A DNA stretch of 64,000 nucleotides, from NCBI GenBank assembly GCA_029255685.2, contig CM055312.2:15958649-16022648 (forward strand). The letters are read 5' to 3'. Numbering within the stretch: position 1 is the first letter of the stretch; each line of letters begins with the position of its first letter. The translations under genes were made by a program, and so were the position numbers. This document shows, piece after piece, positions 46,183-56,317 of this stretch. The stretch comes from Silene conica (taxonomy: Eukaryota; Streptophyta; Magnoliopsida; Caryophyllales; Caryophyllaceae). A model generated the notes under the pieces. The model had not been told where the DNA came from, made no database searches, and saw nothing but the letters and a program-made list of their open reading frames with translations.

Positions 46183-46395
46183 GTTTATCAGATGAAGAAG
46201 CTAAGAACTTAACAACCTGATCGTCGTCAATGTTACCACTTTGTTTCAAGATTACACTTATCTTTCTCATTGCTCCCGTCGGGTTATACATGCTGCTGGA
46301 TGCTTGATCAGTAATGTTGGTTATTATTTTCAGGATCGTTTTTGTTCTAGACTGAAATCCCGCACTCCCTTCTAAAGCAATTCCAGATGCAATCC
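46183..46395 (-). pseudogene. Captured exon of an unidentified gene
   Basis: The minus strand reads open as an ordinary soluble-protein sequence including TKTILKIITNITDQASSSMY and VVKFLASSSDKLSYALT, ending at a donor-like G|GTATCA near 46182. No repeat character and no stops in about 70 codons, which is unusual for the surrounding DNA. I do not recognise the family. Confidence 0.45.
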
Positions 46396-46561
46396 TATTT
46401 CACCGTGTAAAATATCCAGTCAAACTTTCTGCGCTTCTTACATTTGATAGTAGCAGTCACCCACGGTAATTTTCTTCTAACAGAAGGTTAAAATTGCTTA
46501 CATTGCTAAGACTGCAAAAACTATTGCAATAGTCCGAAGGAAGAGATGACATTTCATTTGC

Positions 46562-46699
46562 CTAGGTTCTCTTTTTCAGCTTTCCGTTCTTATTCCCGAA
46601 GCAGCACGATTTTCGTGCGAGATACATCATGTATATAACGCCAACAACGAGCCATAACACTCCCATGGCATATCCATAAATGCCTGTAAATATGGCAGA
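46562..46699 (-). pseudogene. Captured C-terminal exon with one membrane segment
   Basis: After an acceptor-like TTGTTGTTGTTGCAG the minus strand encodes about 45 residues: a hydrophobic span (IYGYAMGVLWLVVGVIYMMY) followed by a basic tail and a TAG. This looks like the end of a single-pass or tail-spanning membrane protein. Family not recognised; it may belong to the same source gene as the exon at 46183-46395 or to another. Confidence 0.45.
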
Positions 46700-47144
46700 C
46701 TGCAACAACAACAAACTTACTCCAATATTTTCAAACTTTTGTCCATTGCAATACAAAAGTGGTTAGATTTACAGAGTCTTATCCATGTTTTCAAAAATGC
46801 AGTGAGACTATATGGTACTCGACCATCAGTTGAAATTTCAAAAGCCTACACGATATATCATGCACAACAAAGCACTATGTTGGCATTTTAACAGTGACAA
46901 TGAAAGTCCAAAGATTCTACATGTATACCAGTATTTGAAGTTTGGAATGAGGGATACTTGTCGTAACCGTTCTTAATATTAGAAGGGATACTATGAACCA
47001 CATTTAAAGTAGAGTCTAATGAGTTTCATTTGCGTTATATTTAAGTAAGGCGAGATTTAAACACATGTAAATACATGGGTTTCTAAAAGAAGTCTAGAAG
47101 ATGGTAAGATCTAACCTACAGCTATATTAAAGATACAAACTAAC

Positions 47145-47383
47145 CTTCAACCTCAATAATTTCAGCTCTTTTCCTCCTTTCTGCTTCTGCTTGCATAACC
47201 ATGATGTCTCTTTTTCCAGGAGGTGGAATGATATCCCCTACAAAATTTCAGGGTAGCGTGTATTAGTAAAAATAAATCAATAAACAAATGTACAACAAAA
47301 CAGGTAGCTAACATAGGGAACTAACTTATCTCATAGTGACCACAAACAAGACCCCAATGTGAAGCAACATAATTGATAGCTTC
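47145..47383 (-). pseudogene. Captured stomatin-like protein gene fragment (two exons)
   Basis: Exon 47383-47326 follows TTTTGCAG and encodes EAINYVASHWGLVCGHYEI; it ends A|GTTAGT. Exon 47237-47145 follows TTTTGTAG and encodes DIIPPPGKRDIMVMQAEAER plus RKRAEIIEVEG, ending G|GTTAGT. Splicing joins them in phase, creating YEIRDI at the junction. The pattern YEIRDI-x-PP...MQAEAERRKRA is that of the SPFH domain of plant mitochondrial stomatin-like proteins. Only this internal part is present, so it is a transduplicated fragment, not a gene. Confidence 0.8.
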
Positions 47384-47782
47384 CTGCAAAAGTGATACGT
47401 GTGTGATTAAACTTAGTCATAAATCTGAATGGACTCTTAGCCATGAGCATTATCTGAATGGATAACATGAATGTAGTAAGAAAGCACACATTAATTAGAG
47501 ATTCTCATGCCATATTTTACTACATGAAAGTTTAGATGACTCATCTCTGAGCCTGATCTACAAATATATGGTGCATTAGCTCCAACTGAGTTCGATCACC
47601 AGCTTGTTCCTTTAGTGTCTCTAGTTGTAAACAACACGATTTACTCCTTTAGTGTGGCGCCTCATTCTTGCTTCCTCCACTAATTTATATTCCTTCATTG
47701 TAATCCGTTTTCTCCCTGTATTATCAAACAAAAGCCATATATAGACTCCCCTGATCTAAGATGTAAAATATACTACGTAGTA
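47384..47782. other. CACTA interior between stomatin fragment and MITE
   Basis: No clear gene. A minus-strand stretch at about 47615-47690 is open (MKEYKLVEEARMRRHTKGV) and could be another exon scrap; not identified. Confidence 0.35.
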
Positions 47783-48039
47783 CTCCCTCTGATCCAGACA
47801 AAAGGTAACGGTTACTTTATCACAGTTGTCGAGACACGTTTTGTAACGTGAATATCTTTAGTTACACATTATTAAAAATTATAAAAATTTGATATTCTTA
47901 TAGCATTCATGACGATAAATCAAACAAGATCCCACGTGACTATATTTTGTCTTATAGATTAACGGTAATATCAAAGATTCCCTACGACCATGAACAGTGC
48001 CAAAAAGCAACCGTTACCTTTTGTCTGGATCGGAGGGAG
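47783..48039. mobile_element. Stowaway-type MITE
   Basis: 257 bp with terminal inverted repeats of about 31 bp starting CTCCCTCYGATCCAGAC (47783-47813 and 48009-48039, one mismatch), flanked by TA on both sides (47781-47782, 48040-48041). This is the Tc1/mariner-derived Stowaway pattern. Confidence 0.92.
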
Positions 48040-48337
48040 TATATAAATTATGCCCCGGAAATGGAGAAGGGTCAATTTTGATCAATTACCTTGATACATA
48101 CGAAAAACTTCGCAACCTGCAATCTGGGAAGAAACTGACAAAACATATACATAAATAACTTGGAACATAACAGAACATAGCAGATCTAGTACACGCGAAT
48201 AATAACTCCAAACTTGAACATCATCTACCCAATAGCAAGAGTAGAAGTTTCTGTCATCTAAAACCCCAAGTCATTTACTGTAATAATCAAATTTTGTCAC
48301 TTTCTGCCTAATATTCAAGAACTAGCAATAAGACACA

Positions 48338-49481
48338 GAAGTTTTTGCTAAAATGGTGTTCCAAACGGAACTATTTAACAAAATGGCGTTCTTTTGAAAC
48401 TAATTACCAAAAATGGTTCCACGTCATCAATTCCAATTTTTTTATTTTTTTTCTGAAATTTTGCACTTGTCGCTGTCCAGGACAGCGACATGTTGCTTCC
48501 ATTTTCGTAGTTTCGAAAAGCTAACTTCGTCAAGTCCGTTCTCCTTACTCCGACCACCAAATGATGAAATACGACCACCATTCTCTTAATCTCACTTCCC
48601 TCATTGTATTCACATGGTTGTTTGAGTTTATTGCTCCATAATTTGCTCAAAAAATGAGCCGTAATATCGTTGTTTACCAACAATTTCGATTTCGAAACAA
48701 ACACTTTCCTCTGTTTTTCTGCACCTTATATCATACAATATTACATACGCTTTCTAAAACAAACTTGAAAGTTGGTAACCCTTCTGTGTCTTCAAGATAA
48801 AAATCAACAGTTTCATATAACATCTGGCTTTTTTGTTTTGATTTTCATTCATAAGAAAGAAAGAAAAAATAGAGAGAAATGTTGGAAGGAAAAGCTATTG
48901 TAGAGGACACAGATATGCCTGTCAAGTGCAGATTCAAGCCATGGCTTCGGCTTCCAAGGCTCTCGATGTTTATGATGTCGTCGAGTACAAATCTATAGCT
49001 GCATACATCAAACATGTATCCCTTTAAATTACAACAACCAGCATACTTCATCTCATATTGTAACTATATGAACCCATTGCACACGGTATTGTCACTGCGG
49101 GAAGTGAGATTAAGAGAATGGTGGTCGAATCGAAATTGTTGGTGAACGACGATATTACGGCTCATTTTTTGAGCAAACTATGGATCAATAAACTCAATTA
49201 ACCATGTGAATACAATGAGGGAAGTGAGATTAAGAGAATGGTGGTCGTATTTCATTATTTGGTGGTCGGAGTAAGGAGAACGGACTTGACGAAGTTGGCT
49301 TGTCGAAAATACGAAAATGGAAGCAACATGTCGCTGTCCTGGACAGCGACAAGTGCAAAATTTCAGAAAAAAAATAAAAAAATTGGAATTGATGACGTGG
49401 AACCATTTTTGGTAATTAGTTTCAAAAGAACGCCATTTTGTTAAATAGTTCCGTTTGGAACACCATTTTAGTAAAAACTTC
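48338..49481. mobile_element. MULE-like foldback element
   Basis: Long inverted arms (about 48338-48700 and 49126-49481) begin and end GAAGTTTTT...AAAAACTTC, with a 9-bp target duplication TAAGACACA at 48329-48337 and 49482-49490, the size made by Mutator-like transposases. Each arm contains a 23-bp palindrome of TGTCGCTGTCC arms around one base (about 48469-48491 and 49329-49351). The unique centre is under 450 bp and has no transposase. The open frame in the arms (about 109 residues) is mirrored in both arms and matches nothing I know. Confidence 0.85.
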
Positions 49482-49490
49482 TAAGACACA

Positions 49491-50238
49491 AGACAAGAAA
49501 AAGTGTATTTGAACTAGCTATTTGACACCCAAGAATTCACAGCAAAAAATGAAGGAGAAGAAATCTCTGACTGGAGTTAACTAAATGCATCTAACTTAAT
49601 TCCAATTTGAATTGTTAACCAGTATAATATTCAAATAAAAAATTGATAGATTGTAAAACGACAAAACTCATGGGTGAAATAGAAAGGTATGGCGATTTTA
49701 CTAACAAAATTTCACGATCCTAATTTTCATTATATGGTGAAATTTTGTTCACACATTAATCACCATACTAGCATACATCTCATAAGCAAAAGATTAATGA
49801 GCGAAAAAATTAATCACCATACAGCATACAATGAAATCTTACCATACAATGAAATTAATAAGCAAAAAAATAGGTTTTCACCATTACAGATGAAACAATA
49901 ATAACAGTAAAATAAAGATTGAAGAAATTTACCTATTTAGTTGATAATGATGAGGATCAATGAGAGGTGAGATTGAGGATGAGAAATTGAGAGTTGAACA
50001 CAGTAGGGGATGTATGGAATATGAAATGAATTAGGGTTTGCGTTTTCGGGAATGAGGCGGTTTGTGTTTTGGGGAATAGCGCAGGCCAAATTTTTGATTT
50101 TTGATTAACCAATTATTCGAGCGGGAGTAAATCACAGCAGTTTTTATCAGGAAATCGTTATTATAACAATATAATGGGTCGACGCTTATAAAAGCGTCGA
50201 TCAAAAAGCGTCATAATGGTAAGGGGATTGTTGTAGTG
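49491..50238. other. CACTA right part
   Basis: AT-rich, no ORF or recognisable exon until the right subterminal repeats near 50175 and the terminal inverted repeat. Confidence 0.6.
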
Positions 50239-50976
50239 AAAGAGTCGCGGTTTTGAAATCGTGCAGAAATTAGGCATAGAAATTACAAGAGAAAATCATA
50301 CTAACCCTAACAGCACAAAACCACACACATTTTACAGATCTGAGACTATATAACCTAAAGGAAGAAGAAAACTTAAAAGGAAAACACAAACATGCATGAA
50401 AACAAAATTAGGAGCCAAAACAAACTGAAAAAGACAAACAAAAACTACCTAGAACGGAATTAAGATGCTAGAAAACGAAAAAAAAAGAAAGAAAAAGCTA
50501 AGAAACACATACCTTGGATGGAGAAAGATGAAAGAAAGCAAGAAAATTGAGTGAAGGATGAAGGAGGTAGGTGGTTAGGGTTTTTAAGAGAAAAGGATGT
50601 TCAGAAAGTGTGAGCAATAATTGTGTTTTCAAACACAAATAGGCTAAAGACTCTAACTTCAAAAAAAAAAAAACCGGAAAAACTTACCGAGGTCGGTCGA
50701 CCTCTGTCCTGCATACCTGCTCTGTCAGAATTTATTTCTCTGTCAGAATTTATTTAATGCTGGCAGAAGGTCGGCCGACCTTTCTGACGGGTCGGTCGAC
50801 CTGCTTAACTGACGATTCTCTTATTTTCCTGCAGAACCTCAAAATCCCATTAAAAACTAAAAGAAAGACGACAGAAAAACTAAAAAAAAAAAACACAGAA
50901 ACACAAATTAAGCTAAAACACGGGTTGCCTCCCGTGTAGCGCTGGTTTAAGAGGTCCCGCACGACCCGTTTACCTA
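50239..50976 (-). other. E pol-ORF3 spacer, part next to pol
   Basis: Contains a hairpin CACGGG-AGGCAA-CCCGTG (element orientation) at 50919-50936, 40 bp after the pol stop, and motif units at 50691-50801. The remainder is A-rich and non-coding. Confidence 0.7.
50691..50801. repeat. GGTCGRYCGACC units after E pol
   Basis: A singleton at 50691-50702 and a perfect pair at 50769-50780 (GC-centred) and 50790-50801, 21-bp period. Confidence 0.9.
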
Positions 50977-53900
50977 TCAAGAAGCATCCGAAAAAGGGTC
51001 AAAGTAAGAAACTTCAACCTTACGAATAAATTCGTTCTCTCCCTGGAAGTGTTTCACATACTGGCCATTAACTTTGAACCTCTCACCGGATGAGGTTTCT
51101 AACTCTATTGACCCAAATTTTGAGACAGTTGTGATGGTGTAAGGTCCGCTCCACCTGGATTTCAGCTTAGCAGGAAAAAGACGAATACGAGCATTAAAAA
51201 GCAACACCCTATCACCTACCTGAAAATCACGCCTAATGATTCTCTTGTCATGCCAGCGTTTTGTTTTCTCCTTGTAGATCCTGGCATTGTCATAGGCTAA
51301 CAACCTGAACTCTTCTAACTCATTGAGATGCAACAAACGTTTCTCACGGGAAAGATTAGGGTCTAAATTAAGATCACAAATAGCCCACCAAGACTTACGT
51401 TCTAACTCTACTGGTAAATGACAAGTCTTACCATAAATCAACTGGAATGGTGACATTCCGATTGGGGTTTTGAACGCAGTTCTATAGGCCCATAAAACAT
51501 CATCAAGTTTTAGACTCCAATCTTTCCTAGACTTAGAAACAACTTTGGCTAGGGTCTCCTTGAGTTCCCTATTAGATATCTCAACTTGACCACTAGTCTG
51601 AGGGTGATAAGCTAAACCCCTACGATGTTGGACACCGAATTTATTTAACAAGTCACCTAAGCGTTTCTCCTTAAAATGCATACCTCCATCACTAATGACA
51701 ACCCTAGGGACACCAAAACGAGGAAATATGATTTTCTTAAACAATTTAACAACAGCCTTTGCATCACAATGGGGAGTAGCAATAGCTTCTACCCACTTAG
51801 AAACATAATCAATAGCTACAAGAATATACCTGTTACCTTGACTACTGGGAAAAGGTCCTTGATAATCAATGCCCCAGACATCAAAAATCTCTACCTCTAA
51901 AATACCAACCTGCGGCATCTCATGTCTTTTTGAGACATTCCCAGTTCTTTGACAGACATCACAGCTAGCTACAAAATTCCTACAGTCAGCATGCAAAGTA
52001 GGCCAATAGAAACCAGACTGTAATACCTTGGCCACGGTCCTAGATGGACCGTGGTGACCACCATATGCAGAAGAGTGACATGCTTCCAGAATGTCCTTCA
52101 CCTCCCATTGGGGGACGCATCTCCGGATGAGTCCATCTCCGCATTCCTTGAAAACATAGGGGTCATCCCAAAAATACTGTTTTGCATCAAACATAAATCT
52201 CTTCTTTTGTTGCCATGACAACTCAGGAGGGATTTTACCTGTGACAGCAAAGTTAGCAAAATCAGCATACCAAGGAGGGGGATAAGAACCTGAAATATTA
52301 ATGATAAATAAACTCTCATCAGGAAATGAATCATCAATAGGTAGAGAATCTTCCCCATTAGTCAGCTGAAGGCGAGATAGGTGGTCAGCTACCACGTTTT
52401 CCGTGCCTTTCTTGTCCCTAATCTCAATGTCAAACTCTTGGAGAAGGACTATCCACCTTGAAAGCCTTGGCTTTGAATCTTTCTTCTGGAAAAGACCTTT
52501 CAAAGCTGCATGGTCAGTGTAAACAATTACCTTATTACCTACTAAATAGGACCTGAATTTTTCTAAGGCAAAGATCACAGCTAGCATCTCCTTCTCAGTG
52601 GTGAAATAGTTGACTTGAGTCTCATCTAGGGTGCGGCTCACATAGTATATAGCATTAAGAGCCTTATTCTTTCTTTGGCCAAGCACAGCACCTACAACAT
52701 AGTCACTAGCTTCGCACATGATCTCAAATGGGAGATCCCAATCTGGTGGCTGGATGATTGGTGCTGAGACCAAAGCTTCCTTCAACCTGTTAAAAGCTGA
52801 AAGACACTCATCAGTAAAATTAAAGACAACATCTTTAAGGAGCAATTGTGTAAGCGGTTTAGCAATTTTAGAAAAGTCCTTAATGAAACGCCGGTAAAAA
52901 CCTGCATGTCCTAAGAAACTTCTCACCCCCTTAACATTAACAGGAGGGGGTAATTGCTCAATCACCTGCACTTTTGCTTTATCAACATGTATACCTTTAT
53001 CAGAAATTAGATGCCCTAACACTACCCCCTCAGTAACCATAAACTGACACTTTTCCCAGTTTAAGACAAGGTTTACATCAATACATCGCTGCAAGACTTT
53101 GTCAAGATTAGCTAAGCACTGATCAAACGTGTTACCATAAACAGAGAAATCATCCATAAATACTTCCATGATGTTTTCTATAAAGTCAGAAAAGATACCC
53201 ATCATACACCTTTGAAAGGTAGCAGGAGCATTACATAACCCAAAAGGCATCATGCGATATGCAAAAACACCTTGTGGGCAAGTAAAAGTAGTCTTACTCT
53301 GATCATCAGGATGGATGGGAATCTGGAAAAAACCTGAATAACCATCTAAAAAACAGAAGAATTTATTAGAAGCCAGTCTTTCAGTCATTTGGTCAACAAA
53401 AGGAAGGGGGAAATAGTCTTTCTTGGTGGCGGCATTTAACTGTCTATAATCAATGCACATCCGCCACCCAGTTACAACTCTAGTGGGTATTAATTCATTT
53501 TTATCATTTTTAACCACTGTGGTTCCTCCTTTCTTAGGAACCACCTGAACTGGGCTAACCCACTTGGAGTTGCCAACTGAATAAATAATACCTGTATCAA
53601 GAAGTTTCATTACCTCAGCTATAACCACCTCCTGCATCTTAGGATTCAACTTACGTTGTCCCTGTCTATAAGGCTTATGCCCTTCCTCTAACTCTATCCT
53701 ATGCATGCAAACATCAGGACTTATGCCCTTAATGTCATCCAAAGAATAACCTAAAGCTTTCCTATTCTTTTTGAGAACAGTCATTAAAGTAGAAAGTTGG
53801 TTAGGCTCAAGTTTAGAGCTAACAATCGCAGGGTACTGTTCAGTATCATCTAAGAAAATATATTTAAGGTTAGGAGGAAGTGGCTTACGCTCTGGTACCT

Positions 53901-56136
53901 TAACCTCAACAGCCTGAATAGAATCAGTACTAATAAAATAACACATGTTTACCAGATTTGCATTAGCCAGGCTTATGAGCTTCTCATTCTCTTCTTCAGT
54001 AAGCTCAAACTCTTCTTTCTCTGCTTCTATCACATCCAGCTCTTCAGCATCCTCAATTGGATTACCTGTACACTTATCCAAAACTGTCAGATCATCTAAG
54101 GGATCCTTGGTCAAGGATTCCCTCCAATTAAGGATAACATTCCTGTCTATAATATCAATGGAGCAACAAGTATCATCAGTAGGAGTAGTTGCCTTATGGG
54201 CAAGACTAAACTCGATAGTGTCATCTCCAACCTCTAAAGTAATGATCCCGCGTTTGACATCTATTACAGCCCCAGCCGTGTGTAAAAATGGTCTACCTAA
54301 AATAATAGGTATTTGACTATCCTCAGCAATGTCTAAAACAACGAAATCAACAGGAATAAAGAACTTTCCCACTCTAACTGGGACATCCTCTAGGACCCCT
54401 AATGGTCTTTGGGTTGATCTATCAGCCATCTGTAGGGTAATATTGGTGACTTTAAGTCTACCTAAATTAAGTGTTTCACAAACAGAATAAGGCATAACAC
54501 TGACACTAGCCCCTAGATCACAAAGGGCTTTCCCTATAATATGATTACCTATGGTACAAGGGATAGAAAAACTACCTGGGTCCTTTAACTTGGGTGCTAT
54601 ATTATTTTGTGAGAGAACATAACATTCCTCCACAAAAGCAACATCACCTTCGTCCTGAAAATTCCTCTTACGACTCAAAATATCTTTCATGAATTTAGCA
54701 TAAGAAGGTACCTGGGTAATTAAATCAGTGAAGGGGATGGTTACCTCAAGGTTCTTCACCATCTCCAAACACTTACCGAATTTCCGATCTTCTTTTGAAT
54801 TTTTTAATCTTTCGAGATATGGAACGATGACATTAGCCATAGGATCAACCTCCTTTGGTTTTTTCAGCTGTAATATCTCAGTGAGTCCTTGAATGAGGGA
54901 AGGATCCAGCGCTTCGGGAATAGAAACTGCGTTTTGCTCAGGAACACTGGTCGGTCGACCTGGTATAGGGGTCGGTCGACCAGACGCTGTATCATAGAAT
55001 TTTTTCTGTTTTCCAGAAACTGATCTCACGTCAGGTATTTCGGTCGGTCGACCTTCTGTAGTGGTCGGTCGACCTTCTGACCTGTGAACGGGATCAATTT
55101 CTTCTTCCTGAACTTCAGCAGAGTCCTCCTTAGGGGTTGGTCCTTCATAAGCACGACGACTCCTAAGATTTATAGCATTCAACGTCTCTATGGGTCTTTC
55201 ACAACTAGCAGGAGAGCTAGTTGTTTGGTTGGCTATGATTATCAATTGATCTCCAAAAGTCTTCATAGAAGGAATTTGAGCCTTTCCCATCTCTAAAACT
55301 TGTTTTGTTAGAGCATGAACAAGCTCTCTCAATTCCACAATTTCACCCGTGTTGTCGACCGTAGTAACTAGGTTCGCACTTTCAAGCTTCAGTTGGGTTG
55401 CCTCAAGCTTTTCAAAACGGGCTTCAACGGTTGTCTCAAGAGCCAACACTCTATTCATCTCCACATTCAACTTTCGCGAATTCCCACGTGAACTCCCAAA
55501 AGTGGCCCTAAGCACCGCCATGTCTTCAATGGTGTTCCAACCCTGCATATGGTTGGTGTTGTTGTGAAATCTTCCATTGGCGGCCGCATCAAGAATCATC
55601 TTATAAACATCGTAGAGGGCGTTGTAAAATTGGTTACTTAAGTACCATTGATGAAAACCATGGTGAGGGATAGAACGGACCAAATCCTTGAACCGATTCC
55701 ATGCTTCACAAAATCCTTCATCCGGCCCTTGTTGAAAGTTAGTGATTTGGCTTCTCAAGTCATTGGCTTTTGCAAGAGGAAAGTATTTTCTGTAGAAATC
55801 CAATGCCAAGGAAGTCCAATCTGTAACCTTCTCAGCTACCCTATCAAGGTAACGGTACCAATCTCGCGCGGCATCTTTCAATGAATAAAGGAACATCAAT
55901 GCCAGCACCTCATCCTGTGTCACCCCGGCATGTATGCGTATGGAACAGCAATAATCCGTGAATGTCGCAACATGCTTCAATGGATCCTCGTTGGGTAGAC
56001 CATAAAATTGACTCCGTTCCACCAGAATGATGTGGTTCGGGTGAAGTTCAAAGGAACCAGTTGTGGGAGTAGGCAAGGTGAATCCTTTTGGTAAATCTTG
56101 AACCTTTGGCTGCATGTGGTCATAAATAGTATCCAT
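50977..56136 (-). CDS. E gag-pol polyprotein (intact)
   Basis: One 1719-residue frame. Retrotrans_gag domain near 60-200; no CCHC knuckle that I can find; a linker with Gly-Arg-Pro-Thr pairs near 355 and 390; retropepsin [11 protein letters not shown] near 540 and [11 protein letters not shown] near 615; [13 protein letters not shown] near 890 and catalytic FMDD near 993; RNase H from IMCEASDY near 1137, where the usual first Asp of CDASD is Glu; HTDHAAL-type YTDHAALKG; integrase HHCC ([18 protein letters not shown]) near 1355-1395 and core [29 protein letters not shown] near 1422-1522. RT-RNase H-integrase order is that of Ty3/gypsy. Intact despite diverged LTRs. It could supply enzymes to G2. 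Confidence 0.96.
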   Translation of the reverse strand: MDTIYDHMQPKVQDLPKGFTLPTPTTGSFELHPNHIILVERSQFYGLPNEDPLKHVATFTDYCCSIRIHAGVTQDEVLALMFLYSLKDAARDWYRYLDRVAEKVTDWTSLALDFYRKYFPLAKANDLRSQITNFQQGPDEGFCEAWNRFKDLVRSIPHHGFHQWYLSNQFYNALYDVYKMILDAAANGRFHNNTNHMQGWNTIEDMAVLRATFGSSRGNSRKLNVEMNRVLALETTVEARFEKLEATQLKLESANLVTTVDNTGEIVELRELVHALTKQVLEMGKAQIPSMKTFGDQLIIIANQTTSSPASCERPIETLNAINLRSRRAYEGPTPKEDSAEVQEEEIDPVHRSEGRPTTTEGRPTEIPDVRSVSGKQKKFYDTASGRPTPIPGRPTSVPEQNAVSIPEALDPSLIQGLTEILQLKKPKEVDPMANVIVPYLERLKNSKEDRKFGKCLEMVKNLEVTIPFTDLITQVPSYAKFMKDILSRKRNFQDEGDVAFVEECYVLSQNNIAPKLKDPGSFSIPCTIGNHIIGKALCDLGASVSVMPYSVCETLNLGRLKVTNITLQMADRSTQRPLGVLEDVPVRVGKFFIPVDFVVLDIAEDSQIPIILGRPFLHTAGAVIDVKRGIITLEVGDDTIEFSLAHKATTPTDDTCCSIDIIDRNVILNWRESLTKDPLDDLTVLDKCTGNPIEDAEELDVIEAEKEEFELTEEENEKLISLANANLVNMCYFISTDSIQAVEVKVPERKPLPPNLKYIFLDDTEQYPAIVSSKLEPNQLSTLMTVLKKNRKALGYSLDDIKGISPDVCMHRIELEEGHKPYRQGQRKLNPKMQEVVIAEVMKLLDTGIIYSVGNSKWVSPVQVVPKKGGTTVVKNDKNELIPTRVVTGWRMCIDYRQLNAATKKDYFPLPFVDQMTERLASNKFFCFLDGYSGFFQIPIHPDDQSKTTFTCPQGVFAYRMMPFGLCNAPATFQRCMMGIFSDFIENIMEVFMDDFSVYGNTFDQCLANLDKVLQRCIDVNLVLNWEKCQFMVTEGVVLGHLISDKGIHVDKAKVQVIEQLPPPVNVKGVRSFLGHAGFYRRFIKDFSKIAKPLTQLLLKDVVFNFTDECLSAFNRLKEALVSAPIIQPPDWDLPFEIMCEASDYVVGAVLGQRKNKALNAIYYVSRTLDETQVNYFTTEKEMLAVIFALEKFRSYLVGNKVIVYTDHAALKGLFQKKDSKPRLSRWIVLLQEFDIEIRDKKGTENVVADHLSRLQLTNGEDSLPIDDSFPDESLFIINISGSYPPPWYADFANFAVTGKIPPELSWQQKKRFMFDAKQYFWDDPYVFKECGDGLIRRCVPQWEVKDILEACHSSAYGGHHGPSRTVAKVLQSGFYWPTLHADCRNFVASCDVCQRTGNVSKRHEMPQVGILEVEIFDVWGIDYQGPFPSSQGNRYILVAIDYVSKWVEAIATPHCDAKAVVKLFKKIIFPRFGVPRVVISDGGMHFKEKRLGDLLNKFGVQHRRGLAYHPQTSGQVEISNRELKETLAKVVSKSRKDWSLKLDDVLWAYRTAFKTPIGMSPFQLIYGKTCHLPVELERKSWWAICDLNLDPNLSREKRLLHLNELEEFRLLAYDNARIYKEKTKRWHDKRIIRRDFQVGDRVLLFNARIRLFPAKLKSRWSGPYTITTVSKFGSIELETSSGERFKVNGQYVKHFQGENEFIRKVEVSYFDPFSDAS
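54949..55074. repeat. GGTCGRYCGACC pairs inside E gag-pol
   Basis: Units 54949/54970 and 55042/55063, all perfect, 21-bp periods, read on the minus strand as Gly-Arg-Pro-Thr. Confidence 0.93.
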
Positions 56137-56295
56137 GTCTAAACAAGAGAGTACTCAAGCCTTCGTCTCAAAATCATGTCTTCTAATATGCAGAAAACAA
56201 CACTAGAAGAAACGGTAAGTAACGGTCTTAAGGAACCTAAGTTCCTTAAGACAAGAAAAACAAACTAAAAATTTACAAACAAAATTATACCGTCT

Positions 56296-56312
56296 CCCCG
56301 GCAACGGCGCCA
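56296..56312 (-). other. E primer-binding site (tRNA-Asp type)
   Basis: TGGCGCCGTTGCCGGGG in element orientation, five bases after the 5' LTR. The short leader 56137-56295 follows. Confidence 0.9.
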
Positions 56313-56317
56313 AAATT

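Larger units (their letters stand above)
45121..50238. mobile_element. CACTA-type DNA transposon, non-autonomous, with captured exons
   Basis: Ends are CACTACAACA (45121-45130) and its reverse complement (50229-50238), with a 3-bp target duplication AAA outside. Subterminal DNA is rich in TGACGCTTTT/AAAAGTGTC-type repeats, as expected for CACTA elements. I find no transposase. The interior holds fragments of host exons on the minus strand, a Stowaway-type MITE and a MULE-like foldback element. It sits in the pol-ORF3 spacer of element E. Confidence 0.88.

Noticed and set aside
48375..48704. 109-residue ORF as a host gene
   Set aside because: It is mirrored in the other arm of the foldback element and lies wholly within the inverted repeat.
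54949..55074. GRPT repeats as a DNA-binding AT-hook
   Set aside because: AT-hooks have a GRP core flanked by basic residues; here Thr and acidic residues surround the core, and the repeat is better explained at nucleotide level.
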